The notes under the pieces are model-generated. The model did no database searches. It saw nothing but the letters and a program-made list of their open reading frames with translations, and had not been told where the DNA came from. From assembly GCF_002278035.1 (NCBI RefSeq), contig NZ_CP022603.1:1944186-2008185 (forward strand): DNA of 64,000 bases, in the 5' to 3' direction. Positions 47,274-56,016 of the stretch are shown here, in pieces (within the stretch, counting starts at the first letter, position 1; each line of letters opens with the position of its first letter). Made by a program: the position numbers and the translations under genes. The stretch is from Ochrobactrum quorumnocens (lineage in GTDB: Bacteria > Pseudomonadota > Alphaproteobacteria > Rhizobiales > Rhizobiaceae).

Positions 47274-48221
47274 ATGTTTAAGAAGGGTATGCGCGTTCTG
47301 TTTGCTGCTGCTGCAGCACTGCCGCTTATTGCCAGCTCGGCTTGGGCCGAAGGTCTGATCTCAATCGTGGTCAACGATCCTTCGAACCCATACTGGTACA
47401 CCGAAGGCGAAATCGCCAAGAAGACCGCTGAAGGCCTCGGCTATTCGGCAGTTGTTGGTGGTCACAAGGGCGACACCAACACCGAAAGCAACCTGATCGA
47501 CACCGCGATCACCAACAAGTCGGTCGCGATCATTCTTGATCCGGCCAATGCTGACGGCTCGGTCGGTGCGGTTAAGCGCGCTGTTGCAGCTGGTATTCCA
47601 GTGTTCCTCGTAAACGCTGAAATCAATCAGGAAGGCCTCGCAAAGGCACAGCTCGTTTCCAACAATGCACAGGGTGCTGCACTTGGTGCAACGCAGTGGG
47701 TTGAGAGCGTTGGTGAAGAAGGCAAGTATGTTGAGCTGTTCGGTTCGCCGTCGGACAACAATGCCGCCACTCGTTCGAACGGCTATGAAACCGTTCTTTC
47801 GCAGTACCCAGACCTCGTAAAGGCTGGTCAGGATGTTGCCAACTGGAACCGTACTCAGGGTCACGACAAGATGCAGGCTTTGCTTCAGGCAAACCCAGAC
47901 ATCATCGGCGTTATCTCCGGTAACGACGAAATGGCTCTCGGTGCAATCGCTGCTCTGAAGAAGGCTGGCAAGCTGGATAAGGTTAAGGTTGGCGGTTTCG
48001 ACGGTTCGCCGGACGCTGTTGCAGCCATCAAGGCCGGTGAACTTCAGTACACCGTTCTGCAGCCAGTTGCGATCTTCTCGGAAGCTGCTGTTAAGCAGGC
48101 CGACAACTTCATCAAGACCGGCAAGACCGGTGTTGACCAGGAAAAGCAGCTTTTCGATTGCTTCCTGATCACCAAGGACAATGTAGACAAGTACACTGCT
48201 CCTTTCGTTCTGGAACAGTAA
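47274..48221 (+). CDS. eryG: Erythritol ABC importer substrate-binding protein
   Basis: 315 aa periplasmic protein. The signal peptide ends SSAWA. The CUT2 binding fold begins LISIVVNDPSNPYWYTEGEI; GVISGNDEMALGAIAALKKA and VKVGGFDGSPDAVAAIKAGE are the hinge and ligand blocks. The codon use is strongly biased to C-ending codons, as in highly expressed genes. It resembles the protein at 59422, so the two importers are paralogues. GGAG lies 6 bases before the ATG. Ligand erythritol is inferred from the operon and Brucella EryG. Confidence 0.89.
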   Translation: MFKKGMRVLFAAAAALPLIASSAWAEGLISIVVNDPSNPYWYTEGEIAKKTAEGLGYSAVVGGHKGDTNTESNLIDTAITNKSVAIILDPANADGSVGAVKRAVAAGIPVFLVNAEINQEGLAKAQLVSNNAQGAALGATQWVESVGEEGKYVELFGSPSDNNAATRSNGYETVLSQYPDLVKAGQDVANWNRTQGHDKMQALLQANPDIIGVISGNDEMALGAIAALKKAGKLDKVKVGGFDGSPDAVAAIKAGELQYTVLQPVAIFSEAAVKQADNFIKTGKTGVDQEKQLFDCFLITKDNVDKYTAPFVLEQ

Positions 48222-48336
48222 GACCTGACAAGATGGGGCGCGGGCTTGATCTCGCGCTCCTCTCCGCATTTTTCGTACCGATGCTATGAATCGGGACCGG
48301 TCAATAAACTGAGCGGGCTGGGGACGAGTGGTAAGC

Positions 48337-49185
48337 ATGGTCACAAGCAACAAAGCAAGCATAGACAACCTGATGACAGAGCAGGTGCCGAACGATAGCC
48401 GGCACGCACGTCAGTTGGTTCGCCGCCAGCAGATTGCTGAAATGATTATGTCCGAAGGATCGGTAAGGATCGAAGATCTGACCGAACGTTTCGGCATCAG
48501 CCTGATGACTGCGCACAGAGATGTTGACGAACTCGTCAGTCGCGGTCTGTTTCGTAAGGCGCGCGGCGTTGTTTCTGCCGCACCGACAAGCCTCATTGAA
48601 GCGAGCGACCTTTATCGCGTTGCACGTCAGTCCGAAGAGAAAAAGCTGATCGCGGAAGCCGCGATGCAGTTTGTAGAGCCGGGCCAGGCCATCTTCTTCG
48701 ACGACTCCACAACTGTTCTTCAGATGGTGCCTTACCTGCCCGGCAAGGGACCGCTGACTGTCATTACCAATTCGCTAATCCTGATGAATGAAGTACGCGA
48801 CATCAAAGATGTCACGCTGCTTGGTCTCGGTGGACAGCTTTATAACTGGTGCAACGCCTTTGTTGGCGGCATGACCATTCATGAAATTCGCCGCCTTCGT
48901 GCGGATGTGGCATTCATTTCGATCGCGGCCATCACCGACGATCTGCTGTTTCACCAATCGCCGGAAATGGTCGAAACCAAGCGCGCCATGCTTGATTGTG
49001 CAGCAAAGCGCGTGCTGCTTGCTGATCACACAAAGTTCGAGCGCCGCGCATTGCATAATTTCGGAGCGCTTACTGATTTCGACGTTGTGATTGTCGATGA
49101 GGAGACGCCTTTCGCGCATATCGAACGCATGCAGGCGCAGGGAATTAATGTCGTCGTCGCCCGCTCGGGCGGTTCAAAAGAATAA
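48337..49185 (+). CDS. DeoR-family transcriptional regulator of the second polyol module
   Basis: 282 aa. The helix-turn-helix is VRIEDLTERFGISLMTAHRD, and the C-terminal domain has IFFDDSTTVLQMVPYLPGK, VITNSLILMNEVRD and LLADHTKFERRALHNFG. An N-terminal tail of about 30 residues precedes the first helix. ATG at 48337 is chosen; GTG at 48328 is too close to GGGGACGA. It lies 98 bases before a sugar kinase gene. It is a different subgroup from EryR and probably answers a different sugar phosphate. Confidence 0.87.
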   Translation: MVTSNKASIDNLMTEQVPNDSRHARQLVRRQQIAEMIMSEGSVRIEDLTERFGISLMTAHRDVDELVSRGLFRKARGVVSAAPTSLIEASDLYRVARQSEEKKLIAEAAMQFVEPGQAIFFDDSTTVLQMVPYLPGKGPLTVITNSLILMNEVRDIKDVTLLGLGGQLYNWCNAFVGGMTIHEIRRLRADVAFISIAAITDDLLFHQSPEMVETKRAMLDCAAKRVLLADHTKFERRALHNFGALTDFDVVIVDEETPFAHIERMQAQGINVVVARSGGSKE

Positions 49186-49208
49186 GCCTAAACGCTTGAG
49201 AGTTTAAC

Positions 49209-49254
49209 GCGCATCTTAGTCCTAAACCGGTTCTACACTTTTCGGGACGCGCTC
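49209..49254. repeat. Intergenic palindromic repeat, copy 3 of 5
   Basis: GCGCATCTTAGTCCTAAACC GGTTCTACACTTTTCGGGAC GCGC: imperfect palindrome with the CCTAAACCGGTT core, between the DeoR gene and the kinase gene. Confidence 0.65.
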
Positions 49255-49282
49255 ATCGCATACATATCAGGAAATACGATCC

Positions 49283-50797
49283 ATGCCGTCTCTGTTGGGA
49301 ATTGATAGCGGACTGACCGTCACCAAAGCCGTATTGTTCGATATTGATGGCACAACGCTTTCTGTCGCTCGTCGCCGTGTTGCGCAATCCTTCCCGCAGC
49401 CGCGCCATGTCGAGCGCGATATGGATGAATTCTGGAATGCAACTGCCGATGCAATTGCCGAGGCCATTGCAAAAAGTGGACGTCCTGCATCCGACATTCT
49501 CGCCATTGCCACTACAGCCCATGGCGATGGGATCTATATGCTCGATCACGATGCGCGCCCACTCGGCAAGGGTATCCTGTCACTCGATAGCCGGGCGGTT
49601 GACGTTGCCGAGCGCTGGTTAAACAGCGCAGTTGCAGACCAGTCGATTGCCGTCACCGGGCAATTGCCGCATGCATCTGCTCCTTCTGCTATTCTGGCGT
49701 GGGTCAGGGAAAACGAGCCGGAACGTTATGATCGTATCGGGCATGTGATTGCCTGCAAGGATTGGCTGCGTTTCTGTCTCACGGGAGAAGTTGGTACTGA
49801 TCGCACCGAGGCATCGACGTCTTTCACCGACTACCAAAAACAGGACTATTCGCTGGAAGCGCTCAAGCTTTTTGGCCTTGAGGCGCTGTGGGATGCATTG
49901 CCTCCGATGTCGCGCTCCGACGAAATTGTCGGTGGCGTTTCTCAGGAATGTGCAAGCCGAACCGGCCTTGTCGCCGGGACACCCGTTGTTGGTGGTCTGC
50001 ATGATGTAACCGCCTCGGCGCTTGGTGTTGGCGGCCTCAAGATCGGCACGGTTGCGGTCGTCGCTGGCACCTATTCGATCAATGAAACGCTGTCGTCCGA
50101 ACCCCGTGTTGATAAGAGCTGGTTCTGCCGCAATGGCATTGCGCCCGGTGAATGGAACAACATGTCCATTTCGCCGGCTTCTACCGCAAATTACGATTGG
50201 TTCCTCGACAAGCTCTGCCCGGCAGAGCGGCGTGAAGCGGCGGAAACCGGTCGGTCGATCCACGACATGTTGCGCCCGGAAATCGATGCCGCTTTGGCCA
50301 AGCCTTCGACAGCGCTATTCCATCCTTATTTGTTTGGCTCGCCTTATGGTGCGATGGCAAGTGGCGCGTTCTTTGGTCTTCGCGGCTGGCAGGAACGTGG
50401 CGATATGCTGCGCGCAGTCTGGGAAGGCATTGCCTTTAACCACCGTATCCATGTCGATCATTTGAAAGACGGCTTTGCAATTTCCGCAGCGCGCCTGACA
50501 GGTGGTGTTTCGCGCAGCCCATCATTCGCGCAGATGTTTGCCAATGTGCTGGGTATGCCGGTCACAGTTACTGATACGGACGAAGCGGCTGCATGGGGCG
50601 CTGCTCTTTGTGCAGGCAAGGGCGCAGGCGTTTTCGCCGATGTTTACAGCGATCCGCGTGATCTTGATGCGATTGGCCGAACCTATATCCCGGATGCTGC
50701 ACGCAGCGAGCAATATGAAAAGCGCTATGCTTTGTTCAAAGAAATCGCATCTGCGCTTGGACCGATCTGGCCCAAGATCGACGCCTTAACAGATTGA
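49283..50797 (+). CDS. FGGY-family carbohydrate kinase
   Basis: 504 aa. The N-terminal fold opens LLGIDSGLTVTKAVLFDIDG; TTAHGDGIYML and GILSLDSRAVDVAERW form the substrate region, and RLTGGVSRSPSFAQMFANVL with TDTDEAAAWGAAL is the C-terminal ATP-binding region. It is nearer to L-xylulose/3-keto-gulonate-type kinases than to EryA by these blocks. AGGAAA precedes the ATG by 8 bases. The next gene encodes a FAD polyol-phosphate dehydrogenase, repeating the EryA-EryB pairing. The substrate is unknown; a pentitol or tetritol is a fair guess. Confidence 0.88.
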   Translation: MPSLLGIDSGLTVTKAVLFDIDGTTLSVARRRVAQSFPQPRHVERDMDEFWNATADAIAEAIAKSGRPASDILAIATTAHGDGIYMLDHDARPLGKGILSLDSRAVDVAERWLNSAVADQSIAVTGQLPHASAPSAILAWVRENEPERYDRIGHVIACKDWLRFCLTGEVGTDRTEASTSFTDYQKQDYSLEALKLFGLEALWDALPPMSRSDEIVGGVSQECASRTGLVAGTPVVGGLHDVTASALGVGGLKIGTVAVVAGTYSINETLSSEPRVDKSWFCRNGIAPGEWNNMSISPASTANYDWFLDKLCPAERREAAETGRSIHDMLRPEIDAALAKPSTALFHPYLFGSPYGAMASGAFFGLRGWQERGDMLRAVWEGIAFNHRIHVDHLKDGFAISAARLTGGVSRSPSFAQMFANVLGMPVTVTDTDEAAAWGAALCAGKGAGVFADVYSDPRDLDAIGRTYIPDAARSEQYEKRYALFKEIASALGPIWPKIDALTD

Positions 50798-50842
50798 AAT
50801 ATGCCGCGCTCGTTTGCGCGATGACGAAGTAAAGACAGTGAA

Positions 50843-52570
50843 ATGAACGATTTCGTAAGCAGTAGCCAAATGAAGAGCCGTATCAACCAACTCGAAGCCG
50901 ACGGTGTTGATGTGCTCGTTCTGGGTGCAGGCATCAATGGCGCGGGCCTTTATCGCGATTTGAGCGAACAGGGCGTAAGCTGCTTTATCGTTGACAAAGG
51001 CGATTTTGGTTCGGGCACAAGTGCCGCTCCTTCGCGCCTCATTCACGGCGGCCTAAAATATCTGGAAACCGGTGAATTTGGTCTGGTTGCTCAATCAACG
51101 GTCGAGCGCAATATCTTGCTGAAAAATGCGCCGCATAATGTCCAGCCGCTGCCTACCTTCATTCCGGTCTTTTCGTGGACCAAGGGTATTAGCGCAGCGC
51201 TCAGGACTCTGTTTGGATCAACCACTGCTCCACGTAGCCGTGGTGCCGTGCTGATCAAAATCGGTCTCGGACTTTACGATTATTTTGGTGCGCGGGAACG
51301 CGTTATGCCAAAACATAATTTTCTCTTCAAAAAGAGTGCCTTGAAGGAAATGCCTTACATGACACCATCCATAGTGGCTGGTGGCATTTATTATGATGCA
51401 TGGGTCAGCAAACCAGAACGTCTGGTTTATGAGCTTGTCAGCGATGGTTTGAAGGCTAACCCGAAAAGTGCAGCAGCCAATTTCACAGCAATTGTTGCAG
51501 CCAACGACGGCGTAGTAAGTTTTAAAGGGCCGGATGGGGCGACTTTCGCGGTTAAACCTAAGCTCGTCATCAATGCGGCTGGTCCGTGGATCGATCATGT
51601 CAACGCGGCGCTTGGTAAAGAAACCAAGATGATCGGCGGCACCAAGGGCTCGCATATCCTGATCGATCACCCAGACCTGGTGAAAAGCCTCAAGGGCCGC
51701 ATGATCTATTTCGAGGCCGATGATGGTCGTATCTGCCTCGTCTATGATTATCACGGTCTGGCGCTCGTGGGTTCTACTGACATACCGGCAAACAATCCGG
51801 ATGAGGTTTTCGCGGAAGACAAGGAAATCGATTACTTCATCGAGAGCCTGCGCTCGCTGCTGCCGAAGCTGAAGTTCGACCGTAACCAGATCGTCTACAC
51901 CTATAGCGGCATTCGTCCGCTGCCTGCCTCGAATGCGTCGGAGCCGGGGCTCATCAGTCGCGATCATTCCGCACCGGTTATCGAGCCAGATGCAGGCCGT
52001 CCGTTTGCGATCATTTCGCTGGTTGGCGGTAAGTGGACGACGTTCCGCGGCTTTGCCGAAGAAGTAGCAGATATTGTGCTCAAACGTTTTGGCCGCGAGC
52101 GTCTCAAATCAACCCGCACTCTGACGATTGGTGGCGGCAAGGATTACCCGGCAGACGAGCGTGCACGCGCCGCATGGGTGGCGAAGCAGGCCAAGGAAAC
52201 TGGGCTTGCAGCCGAACGCGTCGAGACGCTTTTGAAGCGTTATGGCACCACGGCCTTGCCTATCATTGCGGATGAAGCAAAAGTTGGCGTTACCCTTCTG
52301 CCTGACACAGACAGCATAAGCCGTGCGGAAATAGCGTGGATTGCGCGCAATGAGCTGGTCGTGCATCTCTCCGACGTAGTTCTGCGACGCACGACACTGG
52401 CAATTGATGGCGCGCTGTCAAATGCCAATCTGGCCGCAATTGCTGATATTCTTGGAGTCGAATTTGGCTGGGACGCTGCACGCAAGGCGCAGGAGCTTGA
52501 GCTTGTTATTGCTGAGCTTTCAAAACGTCACGGCATGAAGCTTGGCGAGCAGCCAGCGAAACGCCGCTAG
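50843..52570 (+). CDS. FAD-dependent polyol-phosphate dehydrogenase (GlpD family)
   Basis: 575 aa. The FAD motif is VLVLGAGINGAGLYRDLSEQ (about 24-43), followed by GTSAAPSRLIHGGLKYLE and NAAGPWIDHV. The C-terminal DAO_C domain (about 410-540) is longer than in EryB. It probably oxidises the product of the kinase just upstream. Glycerol-3-phosphate is possible, but a glycerol kinase is not present and the neighbour is not GlpK-like. The start has only a weak ribosome site; Met11 is an alternative. Confidence 0.88.
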   Translation: MNDFVSSSQMKSRINQLEADGVDVLVLGAGINGAGLYRDLSEQGVSCFIVDKGDFGSGTSAAPSRLIHGGLKYLETGEFGLVAQSTVERNILLKNAPHNVQPLPTFIPVFSWTKGISAALRTLFGSTTAPRSRGAVLIKIGLGLYDYFGARERVMPKHNFLFKKSALKEMPYMTPSIVAGGIYYDAWVSKPERLVYELVSDGLKANPKSAAANFTAIVAANDGVVSFKGPDGATFAVKPKLVINAAGPWIDHVNAALGKETKMIGGTKGSHILIDHPDLVKSLKGRMIYFEADDGRICLVYDYHGLALVGSTDIPANNPDEVFAEDKEIDYFIESLRSLLPKLKFDRNQIVYTYSGIRPLPASNASEPGLISRDHSAPVIEPDAGRPFAIISLVGGKWTTFRGFAEEVADIVLKRFGRERLKSTRTLTIGGGKDYPADERARAAWVAKQAKETGLAAERVETLLKRYGTTALPIIADEAKVGVTLLPDTDSISRAEIAWIARNELVVHLSDVVLRRTTLAIDGALSNANLAAIADILGVEFGWDAARKAQELELVIAELSKRHGMKLGEQPAKRR

Positions 52571-52579
52571 AACACGGTA

Positions 52580-52623
52580 CATGTCTTTGCCCCGAAACCG
52601 GTTCCCACTTTTGGGAAACATGC
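52580..52623. repeat. Intergenic palindromic repeat, copy 4 of 5
   Basis: ACATGTCTTTGCCCCGAAAC CGGTTCCCACTTTTGGGAAA CATG: the clearest copy, with outer arms ACATG / CATGC and the core CCGAAACCGGTTCCCACTTTTGGG. Confidence 0.7.
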
Positions 52624-52648
52624 TTTAAAACATTCAAATCAAGTTGAT

Positions 52649-52675
52649 AAACGCCGGTCATTTGATCGGCGTTTT
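52649..52675 (+). terminator. Rho-independent terminator after the dehydrogenase gene
   Basis: AAACGCCGGTCA / TGATCGGCGTTT, a 12-bp stem with one G-T pair and a very short loop, ending in TTTT. It closes the DeoR-kinase-dehydrogenase unit. Confidence 0.8.
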
Positions 52676-52728
52676 GCTATTTCTTTGCAAGGTCACGACG
52701 CTATCTTATGCGCTGACAGGAGAACGCT

Positions 52729-53127
52729 ATGGATATCAAAAGAAATGGATCGACACCATCCGGTGTTGGACCCGCAGAATGGTTTACGGGCAAGGTTCGC
52801 ATTGATCCGTTGTTTTCGCCCAATGACGCGCGGCGCGCTGCAGCCGCTACCGTGACATTTGAACCGGGTGCACGGACCGCTTGGCACACGCATCCACTGG
52901 GACAGACACTGATTGTTACCGCTGGTTTGGGGTTGGTGCAGCGTGAGGGCGGACCGATTGAGGAAATTCGGCCCGGCGATGTTGTTTGGTTTGAACCGGG
53001 TGAAAAACATTGGCACGGCGCGTCACCGAAAAATGCGATGACCCATATCGCAATGCAGGAACAGCTCGACGGCAAGGTTGTCGACTGGATGGAGCATGTG
53101 ACGGATACTCAATATCCAAGCACCTAA
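52729..53127 (+). CDS. Cupin-domain protein
   Basis: 132 aa single cupin. Motif 1 is the region [20 protein letters not shown] and motif 2 is [17 protein letters not shown], with three histidines and a glutamine or glutamate able to bind a metal. It resembles small cupins related to (R)-mandelonitrile lyase and carboxymuconolactone-decarboxylase partners. AGGAGAACGCT precedes the ATG. It stands alone between two terminators. The function is not known. Confidence 0.85.
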   Translation: MDIKRNGSTPSGVGPAEWFTGKVRIDPLFSPNDARRAAAATVTFEPGARTAWHTHPLGQTLIVTAGLGLVQREGGPIEEIRPGDVVWFEPGEKHWHGASPKNAMTHIAMQEQLDGKVVDWMEHVTDTQYPST

Positions 53128-53129
53128 AT

Positions 53130-53155
53130 AAAAACGGGCCAGCGGCTCGTTTTTT
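53130..53155. terminator. Bidirectional rho-independent terminator
   Basis: AAAAACGGGCC, loop AGC, GGCTCGTTTTT: an 11-bp stem with one wobble pair and T runs on both strands. It separates the cupin from the end of the apiose operon and overlaps the apnL stop by one or two bases. Confidence 0.88.
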
Positions 53156-54983
53156 AGATCACGCTCGACTGTACGCCATAGGGCAGCAATGATATTATTT
53201 TGCTGCCTGCAACCACCACGTTCTGTGTATGCGGTGTGATATTGACCAGCCAGACGGTCTTCTCTTCCACCGCCATTGCCAGAACGTCCGATGGACGCGA
53301 AGACTGGCACGGCTTGAAGTTTTTCCCGGCAAGCTGTGCAAGCACTTTTACAGCGTTGAACAAAGGACGCTTGCCGCCAGCAACTGTCGGTTCGTTTTCG
53401 CCCGCAACAAGCCCGAACGGGCCGGTGAGGGCGGAAAGTGTCAGGCTATCGAGGCCAGCATTCAGCACAGATATGGCATAGGCCATTGCAAAGCTTTCCG
53501 CGAATTTTCCATTATGGCGCGGGTCGCGATTGGCCATGGCGATACGTTTGCCACTCGGGTTTTCCATCGTCCGGCTTCCATAGGGATTCTGACGCATAGG
53601 GATGGTAGACGGTCCAATCCGATAGGGCTTGTCGCCATAGATGGCACGCACAGAACGGGTGATGAAAGGCAGCGCCTCCAGTGTCTGCATGACGCTCAAG
53701 TCGTCGGCTGCATGGACAATTGGATTGGTGCAGTGAGTGACAAAATCAACAAGCTCACCCGGAACACGCTTGCGATTTAGCTCAGTGAAATAGCTCAGCA
53801 TTCCACCGCCGAGACGCACATTGGGAAATGCTGCTCTTGCTGCCGCATAAACATCTTCAAGCGGCGGGCAGGGCGGCCATTCGCTTCCGGGAGGCGTCGA
53901 TTGTCGGTCTATGGCCGGTGAAACAATGACCGCATCTGGGGTAAAGCCAGCCGCTTTCATGTCTGCTGCAATCTCGTTCATTTCATCGATCAGAGACTTT
54001 GCACAAGGCAATGCAATTTCAAGCGAAACGCGCCCTTCATGTCGAGCTGCATGAGCTGCAAAGTAGATGAAAGCTGATCTATCGTGTCCGGCCAAAGGAT
54101 CGTAATGAAATAACAAATCTTGCGGGGCTATTTCCTGAAGTAGCTCTGTTGCAGCTAAACTGGCCTTGGCTTCTTCTGGCGTGATGATGATGCCGATATT
54201 TGGCATCCTGCCGCTTAGGTCGCCGAGCGTGATGCTCACCGGCTCCGCATTCGTGCCCGCTTGTGACGCTGCTTTGCGTTTATCGCGAATACTGAGCACG
54301 ATGCGCTGATGCTGAGGCTTGGAGGCTTCGATCTGGTAAGGCCATGGCAAAGCCAGCGGACGCACATAGGTCTTGTAAGATGCATCAGACCAGTTGCGCT
54401 GATCTTCCATCTCAAAAGTATCGCCTTCCATACGGCACTCGGCTGAAACGCCGGAGATAGCCTCATGGGTGATAGCGCGCATGTCCATAAGAGGCTGCCA
54501 TGGCTCGATCAGGTCGGGCAAATGGGTTTGGTTGAGCGTTCCATCGACGTACTCGACGCTAACAGGCGAGCCTGCCACGCCGACGATTGGATGCAGAATG
54601 CAGAAGCCGCAACGGTTGGTTTCAAAGCCTGTTGCTGTATTCGCTACGGCATCAAAAGTGAGCGTGCCGCCAATCTCTGCCTGAATGCGAACATCAATGG
54701 TGAGTTGGGTCGCATCTGGGCCTTCGCAACGTGCCTGATAGGTGACGATGAAACCGCTGTCGTTTTGCTCAACATTCAGATCATGGATTTCCGGATTATA
54801 GGTTCCCCAGTCTCGATCCCGCACCAGATAGGAAACAGCGCGCAGAACCTCGACGCCATCATATTTGATAGTTCGTAGATTGCCATCGCTCAGATCAACT
54901 GAAAGCAAACCTGCCTTGAGATGCTGAGGCGAGGTTTCAGCTTCACGCGTTCCATACAGCAGGAAGGGATCGACGCTGCTCAT
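53154..54983 (-). CDS. apnL: D-apionolactonase (ApnL-like)
   Basis: 609 aa, no signal peptide. Three regions can be seen: an N-terminal beta-rich domain (1-235; NRCGFCILHPIVGVAGSPV), a glycosidase-like TIM barrel (about 240-540; GFTPDAVIVSPAIDRQ, VTHCTNPIVHAADDLSVM) and a C-terminal beta domain. The size, the layout and the position next to apsD match the D-apionolactone hydrolase of the apiose pathway, which makes D-apionate. It overlaps apsD by 4 bases and ends the operon. The name rests on context and recall of the family; no motif proves it. Confidence 0.78.
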   Translation of the reverse strand: MSSVDPFLLYGTREAETSPQHLKAGLLSVDLSDGNLRTIKYDGVEVLRAVSYLVRDRDWGTYNPEIHDLNVEQNDSGFIVTYQARCEGPDATQLTIDVRIQAEIGGTLTFDAVANTATGFETNRCGFCILHPIVGVAGSPVSVEYVDGTLNQTHLPDLIEPWQPLMDMRAITHEAISGVSAECRMEGDTFEMEDQRNWSDASYKTYVRPLALPWPYQIEASKPQHQRIVLSIRDKRKAASQAGTNAEPVSITLGDLSGRMPNIGIIITPEEAKASLAATELLQEIAPQDLLFHYDPLAGHDRSAFIYFAAHAARHEGRVSLEIALPCAKSLIDEMNEIAADMKAAGFTPDAVIVSPAIDRQSTPPGSEWPPCPPLEDVYAAARAAFPNVRLGGGMLSYFTELNRKRVPGELVDFVTHCTNPIVHAADDLSVMQTLEALPFITRSVRAIYGDKPYRIGPSTIPMRQNPYGSRTMENPSGKRIAMANRDPRHNGKFAESFAMAYAISVLNAGLDSLTLSALTGPFGLVAGENEPTVAGGKRPLFNAVKVLAQLAGKNFKPCQSSRPSDVLAMAVEEKTVWLVNITPHTQNVVVAGSKIISLLPYGVQSSVI

Positions 54984-56014
54984 TTGAGCAATGCCGTCAC
55001 ATCAACTCGATTACTGCTGGCCGCACTGTCATAGGCGGCTTCAACAAGCGCGAAGGTCTTAAGATTATCAGCACCCGAGGTCGACGTTTCTTCACCGGAT
55101 GCAAGCTTGTCGACCCAATGCTGCTGAATGGCAAAGACGCTTTCCTGAATATTGTGCCATGGACGCGAGGCCCATGAGAGCAGTTTTGGCGAAACATCGG
55201 AAACTGTGGTGCCAGAAGGGGTAATCACTTCAAAACGATAGCCCTGATAAAGACGGATCGAGCCTTCGGTACCATCAAGTTCAATGAGCGTTTCCGGGAA
55301 AGGATCGGTTTCGAGCTTGGTGGCATAGCTCACGTCGACAATGGAAGTAGCGCCATTTTCATGGTCCATGAGAATGGTCGCCACGTCTTCGCCCTTGATG
55401 TTGGGATTAACGCGCTTTGTGCGTGCGACGAGGCTCGTAACATCACCCAGAATGAAGCGTGCAATATCCAGCGTGTGAATGCCGAGATCTTCGATGATAA
55501 AGCGCTCGCCCTCTGCCAGATAAGGCTGGCCGGAGAAAACATCAAAGCCTGAGCGGAATGAAAAGCGGCCCCAGAACGGTGTTCCGATTGCAGCGCTATC
55601 AAGCGCTTTACGGACCGCCTGAATAGGTGTCTGCCAGCGGAAGTTTTCATGCACCATAAGCGGAATGCCTGCTTCAACACAGACTTTCACCATGGCCTTT
55701 GCATCATCGAGTGCCTTGGCAAAGGGCTTCTGACAGATTGCTGGCACCTTATGGGCGGCAGCAAGTTCCACCAGCGCACGGTGGCTTGAAACCGTGGTGG
55801 CGATATCGACGAAATCGATGCCGCCATCCGCAAACAGCGCCTGCGCATCCGTGTAGCGGCGTTCGATGCCAAACTGGTCGCCGACCATCTTCAACCGCTC
55901 AGGATCGCGGTCGCAAATTGCCACGATTTTGGCACCCGAAACGTCATTCCATGCATGCATCTGGTTGATTGCGAAGAAACCGCAACCGATGAGAGCGCCA
56001 TTCAATTCTGCCAT
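54980..56014 (-). CDS. apsD: D-apiose dehydrogenase (Gfo/Idh/MocA family)
   Basis: 344 aa. The Rossmann motif is ALIGCGFFAINQMHAW (residues 7-22), CQKPFAKALDDAK is the EKP-type catalytic lysine loop and EDLGIHTLDIARFIL carries the Asp and His pair. The family oxidises sugars with NAD(P); in the published D-apiose pathway such an enzyme turns D-apiose into D-apionolactone. It lies 2 bases after the permease gene and overlaps the lactonase. Cofactor preference cannot be told. Confidence 0.85.
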   Translation of the reverse strand: MAELNGALIGCGFFAINQMHAWNDVSGAKIVAICDRDPERLKMVGDQFGIERRYTDAQALFADGGIDFVDIATTVSSHRALVELAAAHKVPAICQKPFAKALDDAKAMVKVCVEAGIPLMVHENFRWQTPIQAVRKALDSAAIGTPFWGRFSFRSGFDVFSGQPYLAEGERFIIEDLGIHTLDIARFILGDVTSLVARTKRVNPNIKGEDVATILMDHENGATSIVDVSYATKLETDPFPETLIELDGTEGSIRLYQGYRFEVITPSGTTVSDVSPKLLSWASRPWHNIQESVFAIQQHWVDKLASGEETSTSGADNLKTFALVEAAYDSAASSNRVDVTALLK

Positions 56015-56016
56015 TT

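Noticed and set aside
48232..48262. GC-rich hairpin after eryG (GGGCGCG / CGCGCTC)
   Set aside because: The stem has a wobble pair and a 10-base loop, and the T run (ATTTTT) is about 8 bases away, so termination is doubtful.
48278..48294. Short inverted repeat CCGAT-N7-ATCGG before the DeoR gene
   Set aside because: Five-base arms occur by chance often; no direct repeats or second copy support it as an operator.
47361..48368. Long open frame (335 codons) on the minus strand across eryG
   Set aside because: It mirrors the codon-biased eryG gene. Strong codon bias removes stops on the opposite strand and creates such frames.
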